A stretch of 64,000 nucleotides of DNA from Ruminococcus hominis (GTDB lineage: Bacteria; Bacillota; Clostridia; Lachnospirales; Lachnospiraceae). Below are positions 34,973 through 44,995 of the stretch, piece by piece. Position 1 is the first letter of the stretch; each line of letters begins with the position of its first letter. The position numbers were made by a program, and so were the translations under genes. The DNA lies in contig NZ_JACOPE010000001.1 in NCBI RefSeq assembly GCF_014287355.1, positions 2,108,001 through 2,172,000 on the forward strand, read 5' to 3'. The notes under the pieces were generated by a model that did no database searches, had not been told where the DNA came from, and saw only the letters and a program-made list of their open reading frames with translations.

Positions 34973-37900
34973 TTATATTTCTAACAAGGTTTTTATATCA
35001 TTTAACAGCTTTTTCACAAGTTCAAGAACATCTTCGCTTTTTTCCTTTTTATTCTTTCCCTTTTTCTGATAGAGAAAATATGGCGTTGTCTCTGCCTTTA
35101 ACACCAAATTTCCATGATACATTTTCAACAAGCCCGGTATCTTCTTTGGATCCACCTTTGCTTTTTCATACATTACAATCTTAATTGTATCAGTTTTCTG
35201 TTCTACTGCTGTCACATAAACAGAATGTGCGAGTGCTTTAAGCAGCGCAATATGCAATAGCTGCTGCACCTTTCTCGGAACATCTCCAAAACGGTCAATC
35301 AGCTCTTCAAGCATATCATCCATTTCTTCTTCATTTTCAATACTTGCGATTCGTTTGTAAATATCCAGCTTCTGAAATTCATTTGAAATATAACTATCCG
35401 GAATATAGGCATCCACATTCAGATCTATCGTTGTATTGAAAATATCTTCGTCCATCTCACCTTTTTCCTGCTTAACCGCTTCATTAAGCATCTTGCAATA
35501 TAAATCATAGCCAACCGCTTCCATATGTCCATGCTGCTCTGCACCAAGCAGGTTTCCTGCACCACGGATTTCAAGATCACGCATTGCAATCTTAAATCCT
35601 GAACCAAGTTCTGTAAATTCCCGGATTGCTGCCAATCGCTTTTCTGCCACTTCTTTTAACAATTTATCTCTTCTATATAACAAAAATGCATATGCCATTC
35701 GATTGGATCTTCCAACTCTTCCTCTCAGCTGATACAACTGAGATAGTCCAAGCCGGTCAGCATCATGGATGATCATGGTATTCGCATTTGAAATATCCAG
35801 ACCGGTCTCTATGATCGTTGTTGAAATCAACACATCAATCTCACCATTGATAAAGTCATACATAATATCTTCTAATTGACGTTCATTCATTTGCCCATGT
35901 GCAAACATTACATTCGCATCCGGAACCAATTTTTGTACCTTATCTGCCACATCCGCAATATCACTGACACGATTATATACATAATATACTTGTCCATTTC
36001 TGGCAAGCTCGCGTTCGATGGCTTCTCTTACCATCTCATCATTATATTCCATTACATAAGTCTGAATCGGCATACGATCCATCGGAGCCTCTTCTAGCAC
36101 GCTCATATCACGTATTCCGATCAAACTCATATGAAGTGTCCTCGGGATCGGTGTTGCTGTCAGCGTCAATACATCAATATTTTCACGCAATTTTTTTATT
36201 TTTTCTTTATGTGTCACTCCAAAACGCTGTTCTTCGTCAATGATCAAAAGCCCCAAATCTTTATATTGTACATCCTTTGACAACACACGATGTGTTCCAA
36301 TTACAATATCTACCAGCCCTTTTTTCAGATCCTCTATTGTTTTTTTCTGTTCTGTACTGGTTCTAAACCTGCACAATAGATCAACACGTACCGGAAATTC
36401 TTTCATACGCTGTACAAAATTATTATAATGTTGCTGTGCCAGTATTGTTGTAGGCACAAGATATACCACCTGTTTTCCTTCCTGGACTGCTTTGAATGCC
36501 GCGCGTATAGCAATCTCTGTTTTGCCAAATCCGACATCCCCACAGATCAACCTGTCCATGATTTTATGGCTCTCCATATCATGTTTCGTATCTTCTATCG
36601 CCTGCAGCTGGTCTTCAGTTTCTTCAAATGGAAACATTTCTTCAAATTCTTTCTGCCATACCGTATCTGGTTCGTAGACATATCCATCTGCCTGCTGACG
36701 TGCTGCATACAATTCCACCAGATCTTTTGCTACCAGCTTCACTGCACTTCGAACCTGGCTTTTGGTTTTCTGCCACTGCGCTGTTCCGAGTTTATTTAAT
36801 TTAGGTTTTTTTGCATCTGCACCTGCGTACTTCTGAATCATATCCAGCTGCGTTGCAAGAATATACAGTGCACTGTCTCCCGCATAGCGAATCTTCATAT
36901 AGTCCTTCGTTACTTTATCAACTTGTATCTTCTCGATTCCCTCATATACACCAAGGCCATGATTTTCATGAACAACATAATCACCCACTTTTAATTCTGT
37001 AAAATCCCGAATTTTCTGTCCTTCATAACTATGTCTTTTCTTGCGCTTTTTCTTTTTTCTGCCAAAAATATCACTTTCTGCAATAACCACAAACTTTAAC
37101 ATCGGATATTCATATCCTTCCGTTACATGTCCGTAAGTCACAAGTATCTCGCCCGGCTGTACCTCTTTTTCCAATGTTTCACTGTAATAACTGCTCAGCT
37201 CATAATCCCGAAGATCTTCTGCCAGTCTTCGTGCTCTCGTTCTTGAGCCTGATAACAAAATCACTCTGTAGCCATTTCGTTTTAATCGTTTTAGATCAAG
37301 TGTCAGCATTTCAAAACTGTTATTATATGGATTGACCCCTTTTGTCTGGAGCGAATATGTCCGTCTCACATGAAATGTGCCACACTTTGATTCTAACGTA
37401 GTAAATGCAACCGATGAATACTGATTCATCTTCTCAATTATCTCTTCTACCGCAAATACCAAAAGTTCGTCCGCAGACTCCTCCATACCTGCTTCTTGTC
37501 GGTTTTCTCTGCTTTTTTGATATTCTGATTCTATCTCTTTTGCCTGTTCCAGAAGCCGGATTGGCTCATCTAATAACAACAGACTTTCTTTTCTGTTAAA
37601 ATACTCCAAAAAAGAAACGCTTTTTGTCTCATCCGTTATCAATTCTCCTGTCGGATAAATCGTTACCTTTTCTAAATTTTCAATTGAGCGCTGACTTTCT
37701 GCATCAAATGTCCGAATAGAGTCAATCTCATCTCCCCACAGTTCAATTCTTACCGGCAATTCATCTGTCAATGGAAATACATCCAAAATTCCGCCACGGA
37801 CAGCAAACTGCCCCGGACTTTCAATCTGCGTTTCCCTCTCATATCCCATTTTCACAAGTTGTTCCTGCACCTTACCAAACTCAAGAACATCCCCGGATAA

Positions 37901-38326
37901 CAATGTAAGTTTTTGTGTTTCTATCTCTTTTGGCCCGATCACCCCATCAAGAAATGCATCCATCGTTGTGATTACAGTAATTGATGCACTCTTGTCACAT
38001 TCCAGTATTGCCCTGATAACTTCCATTCGCTGGCTCTGCAAATATTTTCCTTTGATGTCTGCATGATAAAACAACAAATCACGGGCCGGATAATAATATG
38101 TGTTTTCATCAAGAAATTTATATTCTTCATACGCCTGTTTAGCTTTTTCCTCATTTGAAAATACAACAAGATTATATTTCACGCCTTTACTGAGCGCATA
38201 CATCAAATGTGTTTTCTGAGAATTTACACATCCCGTAATCTGTATAGTACCGGATTCTCTATTTCTATTTTTTATAATTTCTTCATAATCCGCCAGTTCC
38301 TTTAGCGGTGACAACAATGCATTCAC
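34973..38326 (-). CDS. mfd: Transcription-repair coupling factor Mfd
   Basis: 1117 residues, full length. UvrB-like N-terminal domains, RNA-polymerase interaction domain starting near LKVGDYVVHENHGLGVYEGIEKI, then helicase motifs: GDVGFGKTEIAIRAAF (Walker A), IIDEEQRFGV (DEEQ box), LTATPIPRTLHMSL, LISTTIIETGLDI and QLRGRVGRSNR. The C-terminal TRCF domain is present, ending in a basic tail. Translation starts at a GTG 2 nt after pth. The pth-mfd order is conserved in Firmicutes. Confidence 0.97.
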   Translation of the reverse strand: MNALLSPLKELADYEEIIKNRNRESGTIQITGCVNSQKTHLMYALSKGVKYNLVVFSNEEKAKQAYEEYKFLDENTYYYPARDLLFYHADIKGKYLQSQRMEVIRAILECDKSASITVITTMDAFLDGVIGPKEIETQKLTLLSGDVLEFGKVQEQLVKMGYERETQIESPGQFAVRGGILDVFPLTDELPVRIELWGDEIDSIRTFDAESQRSIENLEKVTIYPTGELITDETKSVSFLEYFNRKESLLLLDEPIRLLEQAKEIESEYQKSRENRQEAGMEESADELLVFAVEEIIEKMNQYSSVAFTTLESKCGTFHVRRTYSLQTKGVNPYNNSFEMLTLDLKRLKRNGYRVILLSGSRTRARRLAEDLRDYELSSYYSETLEKEVQPGEILVTYGHVTEGYEYPMLKFVVIAESDIFGRKKKKRKKRHSYEGQKIRDFTELKVGDYVVHENHGLGVYEGIEKIQVDKVTKDYMKIRYAGDSALYILATQLDMIQKYAGADAKKPKLNKLGTAQWQKTKSQVRSAVKLVAKDLVELYAARQQADGYVYEPDTVWQKEFEEMFPFEETEDQLQAIEDTKHDMESHKIMDRLICGDVGFGKTEIAIRAAFKAVQEGKQVVYLVPTTILAQQHYNNFVQRMKEFPVRVDLLCRFRTSTEQKKTIEDLKKGLVDIVIGTHRVLSKDVQYKDLGLLIIDEEQRFGVTHKEKIKKLRENIDVLTLTATPIPRTLHMSLIGIRDMSVLEEAPMDRMPIQTYVMEYNDEMVREAIERELARNGQVYYVYNRVSDIADVADKVQKLVPDANVMFAHGQMNERQLEDIMYDFINGEIDVLISTTIIETGLDISNANTMIIHDADRLGLSQLYQLRGRVGRSNRMAYAFLLYRRDKLLKEVAEKRLAAIREFTELGSGFKIAMRDLEIRGAGNLLGAEQHGHMEAVGYDLYCKMLNEAVKQEKGEMDEDIFNTTIDLNVDAYIPDSYISNEFQKLDIYKRIASIENEEEMDDMLEELIDRFGDVPRKVQQLLHIALLKALAHSVYVTAVEQKTDTIKIVMYEKAKVDPKKIPGLLKMYHGNLVLKAETTPYFLYQKKGKNKKEKSEDVLELVKKLLNDIKTLLEI

Positions 38327-38328
38327 GT

Positions 38329-38907
38329 TTACTCTTCCTTCTTTTTCCGATTATATTCATTCATTGCAGCAGAAATATCGCCTTCCAGAATCATCTCAAC
38401 TGCATGTACTGCATGAGCATAGCCTTCATCCATAAGCACCTGCTCTTCTTTTGAAAAATGTCCAAGCACATAATCTGCCAGATCATATTTTGATGGTTTT
38501 TCTCCAACTCCGACTTTTACTCTTGGAAATACCTGTCCACCAAGATGTGCTATAATATTCTTAATCCCGTTATGTCCTCCTGCACTTCCTTTGGCACGAA
38601 TACGGATCTGTCCGTTATCCAGACTGATATCATCGTAAATCACGATGAATTCCTGTTCTTCATCTACCTTATAGTAATCCAACAAACTTCTCACACTCTC
38701 ACCACTAAGATTCATAAAAGTCTGTGGTTTCGCAAGGATTACTTTCTGACCCCCTATGATTCCTTTTCCAATCAGTGCACGGTGTTTTTTTGTATCTACG
38801 GAAATATTATATTTATCAGCAATTCGGTCTATAACCTCAAATCCTGCATTATGTCTTGTTCCTTCATATTCTTTTGATGGATTACCTAATCCTACTATAA
38901 TAAACAT
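38329..38907 (-). CDS. pth: Peptidyl-tRNA hydrolase
   Basis: Releases tRNA from stalled peptidyl-tRNA. 192 residues. The catalytic His is in GTRHNAGFEVID; KPQTFMNLSGESV, YDDISLDNGQIRIRAKGSAGGHNGIKNI and FPRVKVGVGEKP are family hallmarks. It is directly upstream of mfd. Confidence 0.97.
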   Translation of the reverse strand: MFIIVGLGNPSKEYEGTRHNAGFEVIDRIADKYNISVDTKKHRALIGKGIIGGQKVILAKPQTFMNLSGESVRSLLDYYKVDEEQEFIVIYDDISLDNGQIRIRAKGSAGGHNGIKNIIAHLGGQVFPRVKVGVGEKPSKYDLADYVLGHFSKEEQVLMDEGYAHAVHAVEMILEGDISAAMNEYNRKKKEE

Positions 38908-39077
38908 TCTATTAACTCACCTTTCGTTCTATTCTTTCACATCCCTATTCTATCCGAAAACCTCTGACTTGTCATCTGCATCTTTCAATATTACCTTTTT
39001 ATGCTTCATAAGGCACTAACATATTTTCTTCTTTTCTTTCATACAATGATAAAAAATGCATTGGAGGTTTATTTTAC

Positions 39078-39512
39078 ATGGGGTCTAAAACTAAAATCGT
39101 AGTTCTTCACATGAAAGAAATCGTATATACACTTATCTTTGCAGCCTTAGGAATACTTTTAATCATTTTACTGGTCATCATGTTTCGCTTTGGACACTCG
39201 TCTACACCTACAGCCTCAGCCAGGCTCTATACTCCCGGAATTTATACATCTTCCCTCACTTTAAATAATACGAATCTGGAAGTAGAAGTAACTGTAGATG
39301 AATCACAGATTAAAGCAATCCGACTGTCAAATCTGGATGAAAGTACAGCCGCCATGTTTCCTCTGCTGCAACCGGCTATTGAAAATATAGCAGATCAGGT
39401 TTGTAAAACCCAGTCAACCGACAATATTACTCTTTCATCTGAAACACCATATACCTCACAAATCCTCCTGGATGCAATTAATGAAGCCATTGAAAAAGCC
39501 GCAGTCCATTAG
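39078..39512 (+). CDS. Membrane-anchored protein with an FMN-binding-like domain
   Basis: 144 residues. A single N-terminal membrane helix (about 12-40) is followed by an extracytoplasmic domain: YTPGIYTSSLTLNNTNLEVEVTVDESQIKAIRL...NITLSSETPYTSQILLDAINEAIEKA. The layout resembles the FMN_bind domain, but the usual SGATxTS flavin-attachment motif reads SSETPYTS, so flavin binding is uncertain. GGAGG lies 10 nt upstream of the ATG. The stop codon lies inside the loop of its terminator. Function unknown. Confidence 0.6.
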   Translation: MGSKTKIVVLHMKEIVYTLIFAALGILLIILLVIMFRFGHSSTPTASARLYTPGIYTSSLTLNNTNLEVEVTVDESQIKAIRLSNLDESTAAMFPLLQPAIENIADQVCKTQSTDNITLSSETPYTSQILLDAINEAIEKAAVH

Positions 39513-39525
39513 GCTGCAGCTTTTT
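39495..39525 (+). terminator. Terminator overlapping the end of the FMN-binding-like gene
   Basis: AAAGC-CGCAG pairs with CTGCA-GCTTT, followed by TTTT. The left arm encodes the last residues and the stop codon is in the loop. Confidence 0.7.
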
Positions 39526-39593
39526 TGCGGTTCTTTCTATTCATTTTTTTCATATAAAATATTTCTAAACTTAGTCTGAATGGTTCTACTATA

Positions 39594-39857
39594 CTAACCT
39601 TCTACAATCAAATACTGACCGTTTGGTAATGGAAATACTTCCGAAGCCTCTTCTAATTCATCCATGCTCATAGTTTCTACATCTGCTCCGTTCTCTTCGA
39701 AGTACTCTTTTACCTCATCGAGCGAATCCACGACTACTGCCATACAATCTTCTAAAAAAGCTTCTGCCTCTTCCATTGATTCCGCAACTGGCTCATCAAA
39801 TAACTGAGACTGATTTTCTAAGAAAGTTAATAAGCACTCTTCACTGTATTCGTTCAT
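39594..39857 (-). CDS. Small acidic conserved-looking protein of unknown function
   Basis: 87 residues, strongly acidic (many Glu/Asp), no membrane segment. Helical with MEEAEAFLEDCMAVVVDSLDEVKEYFEENGADVETMSMDELEEASEVF, ending in a beta-like PLPNGQYLIVEG. AGGGAGG lies upstream of ATG. It is 13 nt downstream of the HAD phosphatase gene in the same direction. I recognise no family. Confidence 0.65.
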   Translation of the reverse strand: MNEYSEECLLTFLENQSQLFDEPVAESMEEAEAFLEDCMAVVVDSLDEVKEYFEENGADVETMSMDELEEASEVFPLPNGQYLIVEG

Positions 39858-39870
39858 ATTTCAAACCTCC

Positions 39871-40527
39871 CTAATCCTCTATCATGTTCATGATTTCTTC
39901 TGGCGAATCTACAATCAATTCCGCCCCGGCATCTTCTAAAACCTCTTTGCCACGAAATCCCCATGTCACTCCTACGGTATGCATCTGTGCATTCTTACCT
40001 GTAGCTACATCCACTTCTGAATCACCAATATATAGTGTCTCTTCTGGTGTTGCTCCTAATTTCTCTGCAATCTGAAGTACAGCCGTAGGATCTGGTTTTC
40101 TCGGAACTGTGTCTATCTGCCCTTGAATCCATTGAAATGTCTCTTTGCCAAAAATAGTCTCCACAACATGAACCGCCTGCTTATGTGGCTTATTTGACAA
40201 AACTGCAAGTTTCAACCCTCGATTCTTCATCGACTCCAGCATCTCTGTGATTCCTTCATAAGGTACTACATGATATGTGCAATTCGCATCAAATATACGT
40301 CCATATATCTGCATTGCTTCTTCAATTCTGTCAAGGTTCTCTGATCCTGAACTCCCCAGTGCTTTTTCCATCTGCACCCTTGCTCCATTCCCGACAAACA
40401 GTCGACACTGTTCTTCTGAAATCTGCGGAAGCTTCATCTCTTTTAATGTCTCGTTTGTCGAATACACAAGAGAGTCTAATGTGTTTGTCAATGTTCCATC
40501 CAAATCAAATATACATGCTTTATACAT
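39871..40527 (-). CDS. HAD-family hydrolase (phosphoglycolate-phosphatase-like)
   Basis: 218 residues from MYKACIFDLDGTLTNT; the longer frame to 40590 has no family support. Nucleophile Asp in FDLDGT, motif II in VLSNKP, Lys in PRKPDP, and acidic motif IV in YIGDSEVDVATGKNA. The helical cap between residues 15 and 85 is of the Gph/PGP type. The substrate is unknown. Confidence 0.88.
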   Translation of the reverse strand: MYKACIFDLDGTLTNTLDSLVYSTNETLKEMKLPQISEEQCRLFVGNGARVQMEKALGSSGSENLDRIEEAMQIYGRIFDANCTYHVVPYEGITEMLESMKNRGLKLAVLSNKPHKQAVHVVETIFGKETFQWIQGQIDTVPRKPDPTAVLQIAEKLGATPEETLYIGDSEVDVATGKNAQMHTVGVTWGFRGKEVLEDAGAELIVDSPEEIMNMIED

Positions 40528-40617
40528 GGTTACTTCATACCCTTTCCTGTAGTCTACGATTATCATAGTATGAAGTCTCAAAAATTTCAATATCTAACTC
40601 TACTTTTTTTCTATCTT

Positions 40618-41400
40618 TTATTTTCCGGTTAAATATTGTCTCATTATAAGCAACGCATTTTTCTCCAATCTGCTTACTTGTGCCTGTGAAATTTGAATCT
40701 CCTTTGCCACTTCTACCTGTGTTTTTCCTTCAAAAAACCGCATCTGTATAATATGACGTTCTCTTTCTCCCAACCGATTCATCGCCGCTTCCAAAGACAA
40801 TTCTTCTACCCAGTTTTCTTCCTTATTCTTTTTATCGCTCACCTGATCCATAACATATAACGTATCACCTCCATCGCTATAAATCGGCTCATACAAACTC
40901 ATCGGACTTTGAATTGCATCCATTGCAAACACGATATCTTCTTTTGAAATACCAATCTCCTGTGCAATTTCTTCTACTGTCGGTTCTTTCATATTCATTT
41001 TCACATATGCCTCTTTTGCATATATTGCTCTGTATGCCGTATCCCTAAGTGACCGACTCACCCTGATTGAATTATTATCTCTCAAATAACGTCTGACTTC
41101 TCCTATGATCATCGGCACTGCATATGTCGAAAATTTCACCAGGCGATCCGGTTCAAAATTATCCACTGCCTTCATCAGTCCCACGCATCCAACCTGAAAC
41201 AGATCATCAGCATTTTCATTACTTGACGAAAATCGCTTGATTACACTTAAAACCAGTCTGAGATTTCCCTTTATATATTCTTCTCTAGCGTCCTTATCTC
41301 CTTGTTTAATACGAACAAACAAAGCTTCCTTCTCCTGTTCCGACAGGAGAGGAAGCTTCGCTGTATTTACACCACATATTTCAACTTTATTCAGAGCCAT
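40618..41400 (-). CDS. sigG: Forespore sigma factor SigG
   Basis: 260 residues. The N-terminus MALNKVEICGVNTAKLPLL matches the SigG-specific start; region 2 has GNLRLVLSVIKRF...DDLFQVGCVGLMKAVDNF (core binding and -10 recognition), and region 4 ends GKTQVEVAKEIQISQAQVSRLEK. AGGAGG lies 9 nt upstream of ATG 41400. SigG directs late forespore transcription. In B. subtilis it follows spoIIGA-sigE directly; here putP and a beta-CASP gene separate them. Confidence 0.93.
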   Translation of the reverse strand: MALNKVEICGVNTAKLPLLSEQEKEALFVRIKQGDKDAREEYIKGNLRLVLSVIKRFSSSNENADDLFQVGCVGLMKAVDNFEPDRLVKFSTYAVPMIIGEVRRYLRDNNSIRVSRSLRDTAYRAIYAKEAYVKMNMKEPTVEEIAQEIGISKEDIVFAMDAIQSPMSLYEPIYSDGGDTLYVMDQVSDKKNKEENWVEELSLEAAMNRLGERERHIIQMRFFEGKTQVEVAKEIQISQAQVSRLEKNALLIMRQYLTGK

Positions 41401-41515
41401 AGTTTGAATCCTCCTACAAGATTTCAAAAATTTAAATCTAGTAAAATTTTTCTCACATTGTCTCCTTGTTATTCCGACTCTAATAAAATAAAAAAAGTTT
41501 TAGTCCTTGACAATT

Positions 41516-43054
41516 CTACAAATTATAACTATTATCTGCTGCTTTTTCAAATTCATCAACAATCTCTTTTTCCGGCGGTGCGGTCATAAGACTCACAATA
41601 ATATTTAAAACCATCGCAACCAGAAAAGCCGGGAGCAGTTCGTAAATATCCCACGCCCCGCCCATCGGGCGTACAAGATATTTCCATACGAAAATCATAA
41701 CACCGCCTGCAAACATGCTGACAATGGCTCCCTGTCGGTTGGAACGTTTCCAGAACAGTGCAAGCAATACTACCGGTCCAAACACTGCGCCAAAACCTGC
41801 CCATGCAAAAGAAACGATTGCAAAAACTGAGCTTTCCGGATTCAGTGCCATAAGTACTCCCATGACCGCAATCAAAAGTACGGTTACTCTTGCGATTATA
41901 AGAGAGGTCTTCTCACTAACTTCTTTTTTCAATATTCCCTTTAACAAATCTTCCGATACACTTGATGATGCCGCAAGAAGCTGTGAATCGGCTGTCGACA
42001 TCGTACATGCCAGAATCCCTGACATGATCAGTCCCGCAAGTACAATTCCAAGCACACCACTCTTGCTCATCAATGTTGCAATGGTAATAATTACTTTTTC
42101 AGAATCTGCTCCTGTAAGCACATCAATATATCCCTGTCTGCTTAAAGTATATCCCATAATTCCGATAAATACTGCAACTGCCATAGAAATCACTACCCAA
42201 ATTGTTGCAATTCTTCTGGAAAGTTTTATTTTATTCTCGTCACTGATTGCCATAAAACGCAAAAGTACATGCGGCATTCCAAAATATCCTAGTCCCCATG
42301 CAAGCGTAGATGCGATTTTAATCGAACCATAAGGAACCGCTGTACCCTCATTATATACACTTGTAAGAGACAAATATCCCTGCATGGAAGCAGTCTGTGA
42401 TGCGATCACATCCATGCCGCCCAATGTCTTAATACCAAATAACACAACGCTGATCAATGCCACCGACATAACAATACTCTGAATCAAATCTGTTGTACTT
42501 GCTGCTGAGAATCCTCCTAATGCTGTATATGCCACAATTACAATTGCGCTGACCAACATTGCTCCAAAATAAGGAACTCCGAACAAGGTAGAAAAAAGTT
42601 TTCCGCATGCCGCAAAACCGGATGCTGTATACGGAATAAAAAAGATAACAATAAATATTGCTGATAATCCTGCAAGAATTCCACTTTTATCATGATAACG
42701 ATTCTTAAAAAATTGTGGAATTGTAATCGCATTTCCTGCAACGACCGAATATCGTCTCAGCCGCTTTGCTACAATGAGCCAGTTCAAATAGGTTCCAATT
42801 GCAAGTCCGATTGCCGTCCACGCCGCATCTGCCGTTCCTGTCAGATAAGCAACTCCCGGCAGCCCCATCAAGAGCCAGCTACTCATATCCGATGCTTCTG
42901 CACTCATTGCTGTCACAATCGGACCTAACTGTCTGCCCCCGAGATAATAATCTCCGGTGGAACTGTTTTTCTTCATAAAATAAATTCCAATTGCGACCAT
43001 CCCTACAAGATAGCATACAATAATCGCAGAAATTCCCCACACATTACTATTCAT
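41516..43054 (-). CDS. putP: Sodium/proline symporter
   Basis: 512 residues with about 13 membrane helices, SSS family. Signatures: YYLGGRQLGPIVTAMSAEASDMSSWLLMGLPG, ALGGFSAASTTDLIQSIVM, and AASSSVSEDLLKGI. The length and motifs agree with PutP; specificity for proline is inferred. It stands between sigG and the beta-CASP gene. Confidence 0.9.
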   Translation of the reverse strand: MNSNVWGISAIIVCYLVGMVAIGIYFMKKNSSTGDYYLGGRQLGPIVTAMSAEASDMSSWLLMGLPGVAYLTGTADAAWTAIGLAIGTYLNWLIVAKRLRRYSVVAGNAITIPQFFKNRYHDKSGILAGLSAIFIVIFFIPYTASGFAACGKLFSTLFGVPYFGAMLVSAIVIVAYTALGGFSAASTTDLIQSIVMSVALISVVLFGIKTLGGMDVIASQTASMQGYLSLTSVYNEGTAVPYGSIKIASTLAWGLGYFGMPHVLLRFMAISDENKIKLSRRIATIWVVISMAVAVFIGIMGYTLSRQGYIDVLTGADSEKVIITIATLMSKSGVLGIVLAGLIMSGILACTMSTADSQLLAASSSVSEDLLKGILKKEVSEKTSLIIARVTVLLIAVMGVLMALNPESSVFAIVSFAWAGFGAVFGPVVLLALFWKRSNRQGAIVSMFAGGVMIFVWKYLVRPMGGAWDIYELLPAFLVAMVLNIIVSLMTAPPEKEIVDEFEKAADNSYNL

Positions 43055-43204
43055 ATTTATTCCTCACTTTTCCTTATTTCTTCTAAGCCCGCTTCTTTGA
43101 CGTGGTAGCGTCCTAAAGTATTCTTTTCATAAAATCATACCATGAATGTATATACTTTTGCAAGATTAAATAAGAGTCCCTGCAATTTTCATCTATTCTG
43201 CATC

Positions 43205-43232
43205 AAAAAAAGGCCCTTACAGACCTTTTTTT
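43205..43232. terminator. Bidirectional terminator upstream of putP
   Basis: AAAAAAAGG pairs with CCTTTTTTT around CCCTTACAGA-type sequence. The part CAGACCTTTTT is shared with the terminator-linked repeat at 3238. It lies 46 nt before the end of the beta-CASP gene, on the downstream side. Confidence 0.6.
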
Positions 43233-43277
43233 GTATTTTTGTTTCTAAGTTTGTGCAAAAATTATTTGATTATTATA

Positions 43278-44888
43278 TTACTCTAATCTATCCCATTTAT
43301 CTGCCAGATTTTGAATCTGAGATTCGAATTTCGCTTTTTCTTTGTTTGCCAATCCTTCATTCTTATATACAATATCAAGCAATCGCTTCGCTGCTGCCAG
43401 CAATCTTTCAAAGGCTGCATCAGCCCTCTTCTGTGAAGCTTTCTTTGCTTTTATCGGAATTCTTACTCCTTCCTTCTCAATCTCACCTGTTGCAAGATCA
43501 ACACAGCCCTGCGGGTATGGTGCAAATGCAGGGTAGCCAAATTTTTCTTCTACTGTCTGGGCAAATTCTTCAGTAACAGTATCTTCCCCATGTACCACAA
43601 ATACATGCTGTAGCGGAGTTTGGAATCCTTCAATCCATTTTAACAACCCATTCATATCTGCATGCCCACTGACTCCATGCAGACTTTCAATATGTGCACG
43701 CACCTCGATTGGTTCTCCGAAAAGCTTTACATTTTTTTCGCCTTCGATCAATCTGCGTCCTAATGTTCCGACTGCCTGATATCCGACAAACAAAATGGTA
43801 CACTCTTCACGCCATAGATTATGTTTCAAATGATGACGGATACGTCCTGCATCGCACATTCCAGAAGCTGAAATAATCACCTTTGGTTTTTCGATAAAAT
43901 TTATCATCTTAGAATCGTCACTTGTTGTCATAATCTTTAGTCCCGGAAATACCAATGGATTAATCCCTGCATTCACAAGCTGCATGGCATCCTCATCGAA
44001 ACATTCCATTTTATTCTTCGAAAATACTTTCGTTGCCTCAATTGCCAGAGGGCTATCCAGATACACTTCAAAATTCGCATATTCCGGAAGCATATTTTTT
44101 TCTTTGATCTCACGGATAAAATATAACAGCTCCTGCGTTCTTCCAACCGCAAAAGAAGGAATAACTACATTTCCACCCCGGTCAAAGGTTTCTTTTAAAA
44201 TCTGAGTAAAATCTCCCACGTAATCTATCTTTTCCGTACTGTGCACCCGATTGCCATACGTGGATTCAACAACTACATAATCTGCTGTAGCAGTATATGT
44301 TGGGTCTTTGATAATCGGCTGGTCCAGATTACCCACATCGCCGGAAAATACAATCTTCTTGCTCACATCCCCTTCTGTAAGCCACACCTCAATACTTGCA
44401 GAGCCAAGCAGATGCCCTACATCTGTAAATCGAATCTCAACTCCGTCACAAATCCGAATACGCTGTCCATATTCACATGGAACTAATAAATCAATTGCAT
44501 TGATCGCATCTTCCATTGTGTATATCGGCTCGTATACCGGTTTACCTGCACGTCTTCCCTTACGATTGCGCCATTCTGCTTCGAATTCCTGAATATGTGC
44601 ACTATCACGAAGCATAATGTTACATAAGTCAGCTGTCGCATAAGTTGCATATATCTGTCCTTTAAATCCATTCTTCACAAGTTTTGGAAGCATACCTGAA
44701 TGGTCAATATGTGCGTGTGTCAGCAACACATAATCCACTTCATTCTCCGGAATCGGTAAACCAGGGTTTTCATATAAATCGGGTCCCTGTTCCATACCAC
44801 AGTCAACCAGTATATTCTTTCCTGCCACCTGCAAGAAATGACAACTACCAGTAACCTCATGTGCAGCACCTATAAACGTCAATTTCAT
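43278..44888 (-). CDS. MBL-fold beta-CASP RNA-processing exonuclease/endonuclease-like protein
   Basis: 536 residues. Metallo-beta-lactamase core with LTHAHIDHSGMLP (motif 2), DVGHLLGSASIEVWL (motif 3) and FSGDVG, then a beta-CASP domain with VVESTYGNRVHS, VVIPSFAVGRTQELLYFI, IISASGMCDAGRIRHHLKHNLW and VSGHADMNGLLKWI. This is the YSH1/CPSF73-like bacterial group. It has a basic C-terminal tail of about 70 residues. Start ambiguous between ATG 44888 and GTG 44897. The RNA target is unknown. Confidence 0.9.
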   Translation of the reverse strand: MKLTFIGAAHEVTGSCHFLQVAGKNILVDCGMEQGPDLYENPGLPIPENEVDYVLLTHAHIDHSGMLPKLVKNGFKGQIYATYATADLCNIMLRDSAHIQEFEAEWRNRKGRRAGKPVYEPIYTMEDAINAIDLLVPCEYGQRIRICDGVEIRFTDVGHLLGSASIEVWLTEGDVSKKIVFSGDVGNLDQPIIKDPTYTATADYVVVESTYGNRVHSTEKIDYVGDFTQILKETFDRGGNVVIPSFAVGRTQELLYFIREIKEKNMLPEYANFEVYLDSPLAIEATKVFSKNKMECFDEDAMQLVNAGINPLVFPGLKIMTTSDDSKMINFIEKPKVIISASGMCDAGRIRHHLKHNLWREECTILFVGYQAVGTLGRRLIEGEKNVKLFGEPIEVRAHIESLHGVSGHADMNGLLKWIEGFQTPLQHVFVVHGEDTVTEEFAQTVEEKFGYPAFAPYPQGCVDLATGEIEKEGVRIPIKAKKASQKRADAAFERLLAAAKRLLDIVYKNEGLANKEKAKFESQIQNLADKWDRLE

Positions 44889-44995
44889 ACTATTCACCGA
44901 CCTTTTTATTTTATTGTATCACCGGAAAACAAAGTGGTAAAGTTAAACATTTCCTGTTTTTATATATTTTTCGCTATATATTTTCTTACTTTTTA

